From the IMG/VR virus record IMGVR_UViG_3300021197_000972, positions 1-21,873 of that record: a stretch of 21,873 nt of DNA; one strand, given 5' to 3'. Positions 3,933 to 10,703 of this stretch are shown here, one piece after another. Both the position numbers and the translations under genes were made by a program. This DNA is from a virus. Within the stretch, counting starts at the first letter, position 1; each line of letters starts with the position of its first letter. The notes under the pieces are model-generated. The model searched no databases, was not told where the DNA came from, and was given only the letters and a program-made list of their open reading frames with translations.

Positions 3933-6302
3933 ATGGCTCGTAGTGAGGCGGAAGTTCAGGCTCGAATAAACCGAGCTTTGAAGGAGAGCGGTGGTTTATT
4001 TACTTCTGAGATCAATGATTTGGTATCTGAGCGTTCTGACATTCGTTCTGGCAACATAGGTGGTGGATTAAATACGTTTAGTGCGCCGAGTTCTACATTT
4101 GAGAGGGGTCGTGGTAGTATATACGACACATATCGGCCTCCTTCTTCGCCTGATCCTTCTCCTTCTCCTGCGCCTGTTTTTCTTCCTGATTTTGACGTTT
4201 TGGGTGGTTTTACTCAGGATGAGGTTGATGCGTCTAACCGTGAGGCTCAGTATAGCGGCATGATATTTGATCAGCAGCTTGGTATTCCGGGCGGCAGTAT
4301 TCCGGGTGATGAGGTTGTTAGCACTGGTACTGGTCAGGTAACGATGGACCCTTTGACTGGTGTTATTGATCCTTATGGGATGGATGCTATTGCGTCTACT
4401 ATTAGTCAGCTTGAGGATTCTGGTCTTGATAGTTTTGCTGACAATGAGTCGGTTGACGTTGGGGATAATTTAGATGCTCTTGCATCTGAGCTTTTTGCAC
4501 CGAATCGCAATTCTGGGGTTGATTTATCTGGTCCTGCGGCTGCTGAAGCTAGGTTTGGTGCGCCTATGGGTGAGCCGCAAACTGGGCCTGCTCTTCCTGA
4601 GGACCGTGATTCAGTTTTTATGTTAGATTATCCAGAGCCTGCTCCTATAAGGACAGGGAGGGGTTATGACACGAGTTTTGGTGGGGATTTCTCATCTTAT
4701 GCTGTAACTCCAGATCAGTCTGCATATAGCACGAGTATTGGTGCGGGTGAGGAAGACCCTTATGATCCGAGGGGTATTTTGCCTATTTCTGAGCAAGTAA
4801 GCAGAGCGATACCAATCACTACTCAAGCGATGACGGATGCTCCTGCTTTTGATCCTTTTTCGATTGGCGCGGAGGGTACTGGTAGTTTTGAGAATCTTCT
4901 GAACACTCAGCCTATAGATCAGTCTGAGATGAATGTAATTTCTGATACGATCAAGGGGTTTGAGGGTTTTGCTGGGATTGGTGGTTTTGATGTTACTGCT
5001 GATCGTGCTGGTTACGGCAGTGATACGAAGACTGATCCTATAACTGGTGAGGTTACGCGGATTGAGGAGGGCATGACTGTAACGCTGGAGGAAGCGGAGG
5101 CTGATTTAAACCGCAGATTAACGACTGAGTTTGTTCCTAGTGTTGTTGATGCTGTTGGTGCGGATACGTTTTACGCGATGGACCCTGCGACACAGGCTGC
5201 TTTGACTTCGATTGCGTACAACTATGGCTCTGGTTGGGCGGGTAAGTTGCCGACTTTAGCTGCTGCTGCGCGAAGTGGTGACAGGGATGCGATTGCTGAC
5301 GCTATTGCGGCTCGTGCTGGAGACAACGATGGGATAAATGAGTCTCGCAGGCTTTCTGAAGCTGAGATGGTACGGACGGGTTCTTCTTCATCTGTTCCTC
5401 CTGTTCCAGAGGTTAATGTTTCAGAATCCGTTGTTCCAAATGTTGTTGAGCCTGTGATTCCAGAATTTGACATTCGTGATCCTGAAGAAGACATGAATTT
5501 ATTTCCTGTTAGCATTCGTGATCCTGAAGAGGATATTGGTTTATTTCCTGATGCTGATGAATCTGACTTGGATCAGGGCAGTTTAATTGATCAATCAACG
5601 CAGGATGCTATTAACGAGGCTGTTGCTGCGGTTATAACTGGGACGCAGATAGAAGATACTGATACGGTTGTTGGTTACAACAGTGATGGTGATCCTATTA
5701 AGACTGGTGTTGCTGATTCAGTTCTTTCTAATTTTGGTGTGAGTTCTGGTTTTGCCGAGGACTTTATGGGTTCTGGATTGGGTCAGATTTTAATAGGTTC
5801 TTTGATTCCGTTTGGTGGTCCTTTGTTGCAATGGGCGCAAGGTGCGGACACAGAGAAGCGCCAAGAGATGGCTAGTGTTCTTGCATCTGGTGGGGGTATT
5901 CCTGTTTACGATGGTAATGGTAATTTACTTGGTGTTCAGAAGAATGACGGTGAGTATCTTGGTTATTCTTCTAACGAGGGTGGATATGTTTATGACGAAA
6001 GTGGTAACTTAATTAAGTCGGACATTGTTATTCCCAAGAAGACAGTGATTGGCTCTGGAGGTAATGATAGGGGTTCTGGAGAAGAAGGGGCTGAAGAAGA
6101 TTCCACTGTGCCTAAGATGCGTTTCAAGCCAATTGATCGTGGAGACCCTCCTATTGTAATAGAGCCTTCTCCGCCAAGTCCTTCTCCGCCAAGTCCTGTT
6201 CCTGATCCAAGTGATGGTTTGATTATTCGCACTCCGCGTTTTAATCGTGGTGGAGTTGTAACTCCTAACATTGACATGTTTATGCGCTCTATGAGGGGCT
6301 AA
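3933..6302 (+). CDS. Large virion-type protein with embedded GH24 lysozyme domain
   Basis: A 789-aa protein preceded by an AGGGGT site (3920-3925). Residues 336-475 fit a T4-type (GH24) lysozyme. The pattern has FEGF with the expected catalytic Glu at 344, a short GYG loop, then a helical stretch ending ALTSIAYNYGSGW (near 428), matching the family's AL-SFxYNxG signature. Such a domain cuts the peptidoglycan glycan backbone. The rest is long, acidic and Asp/Ser/Pro-rich, as in tail-associated or internal virion proteins rather than a free lysin. ERGRGSIYDTYR (57-68) recurs in the next protein. A 14-residue unit beginning IRDPEED is tandemly repeated near residue 513. A Pro-rich segment precedes the C-terminal GGVVTPNIDMF. 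A role in cell entry is inferred. Confidence 0.75.
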   Translation: MARSEAEVQARINRALKESGGLFTSEINDLVSERSDIRSGNIGGGLNTFSAPSSTFERGRGSIYDTYRPPSSPDPSPSPAPVFLPDFDVLGGFTQDEVDASNREAQYSGMIFDQQLGIPGGSIPGDEVVSTGTGQVTMDPLTGVIDPYGMDAIASTISQLEDSGLDSFADNESVDVGDNLDALASELFAPNRNSGVDLSGPAAAEARFGAPMGEPQTGPALPEDRDSVFMLDYPEPAPIRTGRGYDTSFGGDFSSYAVTPDQSAYSTSIGAGEEDPYDPRGILPISEQVSRAIPITTQAMTDAPAFDPFSIGAEGTGSFENLLNTQPIDQSEMNVISDTIKGFEGFAGIGGFDVTADRAGYGSDTKTDPITGEVTRIEEGMTVTLEEAEADLNRRLTTEFVPSVVDAVGADTFYAMDPATQAALTSIAYNYGSGWAGKLPTLAAAARSGDRDAIADAIAARAGDNDGINESRRLSEAEMVRTGSSSSVPPVPEVNVSESVVPNVVEPVIPEFDIRDPEEDMNLFPVSIRDPEEDIGLFPDADESDLDQGSLIDQSTQDAINEAVAAVITGTQIEDTDTVVGYNSDGDPIKTGVADSVLSNFGVSSGFAEDFMGSGLGQILIGSLIPFGGPLLQWAQGADTEKRQEMASVLASGGGIPVYDGNGNLLGVQKNDGEYLGYSSNEGGYVYDESGNLIKSDIVIPKKTVIGSGGNDRGSGEEGAEEDSTVPKMRFKPIDRGDPPIVIEPSPPSPSPPSPVPDPSDGLIIRTPRFNRGGVVTPNIDMFMRSMRG
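5471..5554 (+). repeat. 42-bp tandem duplication in the lysozyme gene
   Basis: Two adjacent 42-base units (5471-5512 and 5513-5554) both start CATTCGTGATCCTGAAGA and encode IRDPEED followed by LFP. They differ at third codon positions, so the duplication is not recent. It lies in the acidic linker after the lysozyme domain. Confidence 0.75.
6165..6194 (+). repeat. 15-bp tandem repeat encoding Pro/Ser linker
   Basis: CCTTCTCCGCCAAGT occurs twice head to tail (6165-6179, 6180-6194) and encodes PSPPS repeated. It lies in the proline-rich hinge before the C-terminal GGVV tail. The identical copies suggest slippage or recent duplication. Confidence 0.75.
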
Positions 6303-6303
6303 T

Positions 6304-8145
6304 ATGTATAGAAACATTGATACATTTTTTCAGGGTTTTGCGAACGGCGGCATGGTGGGTGAGCGTGGTCGTGGGAGTATTTACGACAGTTATCGCGGCG
6401 CGAAGAAGGAAGAGGAAGAAGAGGAGAAAAAGATTATTCCTTCTCCAGAGGTTAACCTTCCTTCTTTTTTGCAAGAAGATTATAGCGTTCCAGTTGATCC
6501 ATTTACGAGTCCTGACACTGGTAATATTGCGAGTGATCCAGAGTTTTTGCGTGGAACGAGTGATTATATTCTGCCGGGTTACATAGCGGATCAAACTCCT
6601 ATTGTTGGTAAGAGCTATGGGGAGATTGCGAGTGATACTGCTGGTGATGTTGGGGAGTATATTTACAACAATCCGAAGCAGGCTGCGATAGATTCTGCGC
6701 GTGGTTTAGGTTCTCTTCTTGTTGGCGACTTTGCTCAGACTGGAGAAATTGCTGATTTTGATCTTTTTGGCGGCATACAGGACGCTGGAGAGCAGGTTTA
6801 CGGCAGTGCCAAGACTCTTTTGTCTAATGATTACTTCAACTATAAACCTTGGCATACGATAAATATGGCGACAAATCCTGAATACGCAACTGCGCATAGG
6901 GAGAATAAACTGAGCGACATTGCGACTGTTGTGGGCGCAAGTCTTCCTGTGAAGCCTGTATTTAGGGGTATTGGTTCTGCGATTAAGGGCAGTGATGTGA
7001 GCAAAGCGCTCCGAGGTGAGCTTGGTGAGTCTTTTTATGGTCCTGATGGCCCTGCGGTTATGCCGAATGTGGGTGGATTTGAGCTTCCGTATTCTAGCAA
7101 AGAAGCGTGGAGAAGATATATTGAATTAAAAGATCAAGGTTTGTCTGACGCTGAAATTCAACGCCTTCATGGTCTTAAAGTTTATAGTTCAGGAGCCGGT
7201 AAGTCGAATCAGGTTATTGGTATTGTTAAGCCATCAAATCAAACAGACACATCAGATATACCTTATGAAGTTAAAAACACGGGGCGTTACGGCGGGTACT
7301 TTAATCCATCTGATAGCAGCATAACCGTAAGTGATAAAACCCCAGTAGGTTCAGCCTACTTTAAAGAAGTACTTCGCCACGAAGCTGAACACCTAAATCA
7401 AAAAAAAGCAGGCTTAGGGGGCTTTGAATTTGGTGCTGGTAGTCCTGATTATATTTTCCGCCGCCAGAGAAGGGTTTTAGAAGATTTAAATCAACAAATT
7501 CGAGGTGAAAAAGACCCTTCTAAAAGACAAGCTTTAATTGCTGAAAGAGACAGGGTTGCGGATATTGATGCTGCTGGCGCTTATTTCAACAGTCCTAAAG
7601 AAGTTGGAGCAAGGCAGGCTCAATTAGGACCTGTTAGAACATATGATCCTACGATTACTGCGACTGAGCTTCTTGATCCAACAATTAACATAGGCAAGGG
7701 TCTTGGAACTCGCGTTAGTGAGGCTTTTTCAAGAGCTATTCTTCCGACTTACAGGGGCTTGTCTCGTTTTAGAGAAATGAGTCCAAGAATTCCGTTCACG
7801 AACAGCAAATTATTTACTGGCTTTGATGAGGCATTATTGGCGGTGGCACTTAGGAATACGCCTAGAACGCCTAGCACAAGAGGAAATCAGCCTGTTCCGT
7901 TCTTGGGTGGGTACAGAGGCGATGAAGTTGATCAAGGCCCTGCATATAACGCATCTGTTGATGGTGGTGGTGGCAAAGGGTTTGATTTTGTTGAGGAGTT
8001 TCTTTCTGAAAACAAGCCTAAATCAGCCAATCTTGAATTTACAAACAAGAAAAAAGAAATGATTGGTGAGGGCATGAGAGGTTCTGATCTTGAGTTTGCC
8101 TTAAACAATCTTGCGCGGAGACTTGGCATTGAACGACCTGACTAG
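6304..8145 (+). CDS. Virion-type protein with HExxH metallopeptidase-like domain
   Basis: A 613-aa protein starting 1 base after the lysozyme gene, with AGGGG at 6294-6298. The N-terminus FANGGMVGERGRGSIYDSYR combines the GGxV tag and the ERGRGSIYD motif shared with its neighbour. A charged KKEEEEEEKK stretch follows. Residues 264-440 contain a zinc-peptidase signature: EVLRHEAEHLNQ with H359, E360 and H363, and SPKEVGARQ with Glu at 433, about 70 residues on, as in gluzincin-type domains of phage and mobile-element polyvalent proteins. The DNA of this domain (about 7090-7640) is A-richer than the flanks, pointing to a separately acquired module. It could cut peptide cross-links at entry or process virion proteins. 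The 3' end overlaps terminase. Confidence 0.7.
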   Translation: MYRNIDTFFQGFANGGMVGERGRGSIYDSYRGAKKEEEEEEKKIIPSPEVNLPSFLQEDYSVPVDPFTSPDTGNIASDPEFLRGTSDYILPGYIADQTPIVGKSYGEIASDTAGDVGEYIYNNPKQAAIDSARGLGSLLVGDFAQTGEIADFDLFGGIQDAGEQVYGSAKTLLSNDYFNYKPWHTINMATNPEYATAHRENKLSDIATVVGASLPVKPVFRGIGSAIKGSDVSKALRGELGESFYGPDGPAVMPNVGGFELPYSSKEAWRRYIELKDQGLSDAEIQRLHGLKVYSSGAGKSNQVIGIVKPSNQTDTSDIPYEVKNTGRYGGYFNPSDSSITVSDKTPVGSAYFKEVLRHEAEHLNQKKAGLGGFEFGAGSPDYIFRRQRRVLEDLNQQIRGEKDPSKRQALIAERDRVADIDAAGAYFNSPKEVGARQAQLGPVRTYDPTITATELLDPTINIGKGLGTRVSEAFSRAILPTYRGLSRFREMSPRIPFTNSKLFTGFDEALLAVALRNTPRTPSTRGNQPVPFLGGYRGDEVDQGPAYNASVDGGGGKGFDFVEEFLSENKPKSANLEFTNKKKEMIGEGMRGSDLEFALNNLARRLGIERPD

Positions 8146-9613
8146 TGATTTTTCCAAGTATCTAACAGATGAGGAGTTAGCCAAGGTTGCTCCTATGCTG
8201 GAGCGTTTGAAGACGCTTGATGAGCGCACTGAGAAGCAAAAAAGTTATATGGACTTTGTAAAGTATGTTTGGCCTCAGTTTATTGAGGGCAGGCATCACA
8301 AGATTTACGCTCAGAAGTTACAGGACGTTGCGGACGGCAAAATCAAGCGTTTGATTGTTAACATGCCGCCTAGACATACAAAGTCTGAGTTTGCCAGTTA
8401 TCTGTTTCCCACTTGGTTGATGGGTAGAAGGCCCGACTTAAAGATTATTCAGGCGACTCACACTGCTGAGTTGGCTGTTGGCTTTGGTCGTAAGATTAAA
8501 AACTTAATTGAGAGTGAGGAGTTCAAAGATGTTTTCCCGAATGTCAGTCTTGCTTCGGATGCCAAAGCGAGTGGTAGATGGAGTACGAACGGTGGCGGCG
8601 AGTATTATGCGGTTGGTGTCGGTGGCGCTCTCGCGGGGCGCGGCGCTGACCTTGCGATTATCGACGATCCTGTCTCCGAACAAGACGCGCTGAGTGTTAC
8701 GGCTTTAGATAATATCTACGAGTGGTACACTTCTGGTCCACGGCAGCGTTTGCAGCCCGGTGGGTCTATCATCATTGTGATGACGCGGTGGTCTATTCGT
8801 GATTTAACTGCGAAGGTTTTGGCGAAGCAGAGTGAAAAGGGCGCAGATAAGTGGGAAGTTGTTGAGTTTCCTGCGATTATGCCGTCTGGTGATCCTCTTT
8901 GGCCTGAGTATTGGACGCTTGATGAGCTTGAGGGTGTTAAGGCTTCTATCCCTGTAGCCAAGTGGAATGCGCAGTATATGCAGAATCCCACTGCTGAAGA
9001 GGGCGCTATTATTAAGCGTGAGTGGTGGAACGTGTGGGAAAAGGATGATCCACCTACATGCAGCTATATTATCCAAAGTTATGATACGGCATTTAGTAAG
9101 TCTGACAGGGCTGACTTTAGTGCTATTACGACTTGGGGTATTTTCCACAACGATGAAACGAGAGAGGATCACATTGTGCTGCTTGACGCAGTTCGTGGTC
9201 GTTGGGAGTTTCCAGAATTAAAGCAGCAGGCGAATGAATTGTACGACTTATACGAGCCTGACATGGTTCTTGTGGAGCAAAAGGCTAGTGGTATGCCTCT
9301 CACGCAAGAATTAAGGCGCATGGGCATACCTGTAACGCCTTTTACGCCCAGTAGGGGCGCAGATAAGTTTACACGCATGCACGCGTGCGCTCCTGTCTTT
9401 GAGAGTGGTATGGTGTGGGCACCAGATGCTAATTTTGCTGATGAAGTTATGGAAGAATGTGCTGCATTTCCGAATGGTGAACATGATGACTTGGCGGATT
9501 CGATGACTCAGGCTATACTGCGTTTTAGACAAGGTGGTTTTATTATCACTCCTAGCGACTATGACGATGAAGATGAGCTTGCGTATGCACGCAGAAAAAA
9601 GGAATATTACTGA
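8129..9613 (+). CDS. terL: Terminase large subunit
   Basis: Packaging motor ATPase and nuclease that loads DNA into the prohead through the portal. With the TTG at 8129 it is 494 aa. The in-frame TTGs at 8111 and 8123 are less likely, because GGAG (8117-8120) is well placed only for 8129; no ATG occurs until residue 22. The Walker A-type sequence MPPRHTKSE is at 79-87, and Walker B LAIIDDP at 175-181 with the acidic pair D179-D180. The nuclease domain begins at QSYDTAFS (D319) and ends with HDDLADS (D453-D454), the usual acidic triad positions of the Terminase_6 C-terminal domain. The start lies inside the end of the metallopeptidase gene, and the stop overlaps the next ATG (TGATG), so expression is coupled. 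Confidence 0.93.
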   Translation: MNDLTSDFSKYLTDEELAKVAPMLERLKTLDERTEKQKSYMDFVKYVWPQFIEGRHHKIYAQKLQDVADGKIKRLIVNMPPRHTKSEFASYLFPTWLMGRRPDLKIIQATHTAELAVGFGRKIKNLIESEEFKDVFPNVSLASDAKASGRWSTNGGGEYYAVGVGGALAGRGADLAIIDDPVSEQDALSVTALDNIYEWYTSGPRQRLQPGGSIIIVMTRWSIRDLTAKVLAKQSEKGADKWEVVEFPAIMPSGDPLWPEYWTLDELEGVKASIPVAKWNAQYMQNPTAEEGAIIKREWWNVWEKDDPPTCSYIIQSYDTAFSKSDRADFSAITTWGIFHNDETREDHIVLLDAVRGRWEFPELKQQANELYDLYEPDMVLVEQKASGMPLTQELRRMGIPVTPFTPSRGADKFTRMHACAPVFESGMVWAPDANFADEVMEECAAFPNGEHDDLADSMTQAILRFRQGGFIITPSDYDDEDELAYARRKKEYY

Positions 9614-9987
9614 TGTCTGAGAAGAGAAAGAAAGCAAAATTAACACCTACTAGAAGTGGCGCTCAAATATACATGTCTGATAGTTATTCTAAGGAGTTTC
9701 TTGATTCTATTGCGGTCGGTGAACCCACCGACCTTAGAAAGTTGATGGAAAAAAAGATAAGAGAAAAAATGTACGCTGAAGGGGCAACTCCTCAAGAAGT
9801 AGGGCGGAAACTATCAGACGTAACGACAGATCAAATTGATAGGGCTGTCCGCGTATCAAATAAAGCAAAGAAGCCTAAAAAACGGCCTACTCCATTTAAG
9901 AGCGGTGGCGTTGTTAAGGGCGGAAAGAAACCAAAAATGGGCTGCGTCATGAAGGGGCGTGGCGGAAAATATAAAGGACAAAGCTAA
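9613..9987 (+). CDS. Small basic protein with GGVV / GCVMKGRGG tail
   Basis: A 124-aa protein coupled to terminase by TGATG. The N-terminal two thirds are mixed charged helices: LRKLMEKKIREKMYAEGATP is followed by a segment reading SDVTTDQIDRAVRV that could be a small helical fold. The C-terminal third is a Lys/Gly tail: TPFKSGGVVKGGKKPKMG then CVMKGRGGKYKG. The position after the large terminase would suit a packaging accessory, but no small-terminase signature is seen. The tail closely parallels the tail of the gene at 18560 (GGKVIANGCGKVM). Confidence 0.6.
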   Translation: MSEKRKKAKLTPTRSGAQIYMSDSYSKEFLDSIAVGEPTDLRKLMEKKIREKMYAEGATPQEVGRKLSDVTTDQIDRAVRVSNKAKKPKKRPTPFKSGGVVKGGKKPKMGCVMKGRGGKYKGQS

Positions 9988-10280
9988 TGCCTAATACACC
10001 AAAGAAATATAAAGGATTTTCAAAGCTGCCTGAAGAAGTGCAGCAGAAAATGGACCCCAAAGCTGCCATGAAGTACATGGAAGGTGGTGCGGTTAAGAAA
10101 TACATGGGCGGCGGTCGTGTTATGAAGTATGGTCATGGTGGCAACGTTGAAAAAGACGGTGTTATGTATGAGCATGATCCAGAGCCTCAAAAGGCTTCTA
10201 TGAAGGGTGGCACAGGTGGTGGTCATTCTCGTGGTGGTGGCGCTGCTATCAGTGGAACCAGATTTTCTGGAGTAAAGTAA
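9987..10280 (+). CDS. Glycine-rich protein with repeated GGxV motifs
   Basis: A 97-aa protein whose ATG overlaps the previous stop (TAATG). A Lys/Pro-rich N-terminus (KKYKGFSKLPEEVQQKMDP) is followed by successive tags: YMEGGAVKKYMGGGRVMKYG and then HGGNVEKDGVMYEHDPEPQ. It ends in a Gly/Ser/His-rich stretch. Three GGxV-type units lie within about 25 residues, the densest cluster in the window. No domain, membrane segment or signal is visible. Its location between terminase and portal suggests a head or packaging-associated product, which is inference. Confidence 0.6.
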   Translation: MPNTPKKYKGFSKLPEEVQQKMDPKAAMKYMEGGAVKKYMGGGRVMKYGHGGNVEKDGVMYEHDPEPQKASMKGGTGGGHSRGGGAAISGTRFSGVK

Positions 10281-10703
10281 ATGGCTAAAATCGTTATCAA
10301 CATCGACATGGATGAGTTGAAGTCAGGCATTAACCAAGTTGTTGATGACGATATGTACGAGATGGAGGAAGAGGAATTTGTTTGTCCTCTTTCAACTCAA
10401 GACTCTAAGTTAAATTCTGAAAATCGTGAATATGCTATTAAAGAGCATTCTTATGGTCCATCAGAGGGCGGTAAAGAAATGTGCGGAACTTGCAGTTATT
10501 ACAGCATTAAGTCTAAAATGCTTGATTGCTTGAGCAGTGGTCTTGAAATGGATGTCAAAGGTGTGGGATATTGTGTAAAGTTTGAATTTGCTTGCAAAGC
10601 TGAAAATGTTTGTGACGCTTGGGAAAAGGGCGGACCCATAACTGACTTTGACGACATTGATACGCTTGAGCCGATTGAGGGTAACGAAAAGGATATTTTC
10701 TGA
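10281..10703 (+). CDS. Cysteine-cluster, probably metal-binding protein
   Basis: A 140-aa protein starting directly after the previous stop. The N-terminal half is strongly acidic (DDDMYEMEEEEF). The C-terminal half has a Cys array: CGTC, then Cys after 11 residues, GYC after 14, then two more Cys after 6 and 5 residues (VCDAWEKGGP). The C-x2-C, C and GYC order resembles small iron-sulfur or zinc-site proteins, including high-potential iron-sulfur proteins, although those do not carry the last two Cys. Similar short Cys-rich proteins sit next to portal genes in other phages as I recall. The metal and the role are not determined. The stop overlaps the portal start (TGATG). Confidence 0.6.
   Translation: MAKIVINIDMDELKSGINQVVDDDMYEMEEEEFVCPLSTQDSKLNSENREYAIKEHSYGPSEGGKEMCGTCSYYSIKSKMLDCLSSGLEMDVKGVGYCVKFEFACKAENVCDAWEKGGPITDFDDIDTLEPIEGNEKDIF

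Noticed and set aside
6009-6594. Two minus-strand frames (102 and 101 aa) and an 89-aa + frame at the lysozyme/peptidase junction
   Set aside because: They lie under two coupled + strand genes with ribosome sites and shared motifs; no independent signals.
8111-8128. TTG start at 8111 for terminase
   Set aside because: GGAG at 8117-8120 fits TTG 8129; the upstream TTGs lack a ribosome site. The choice is not certain.
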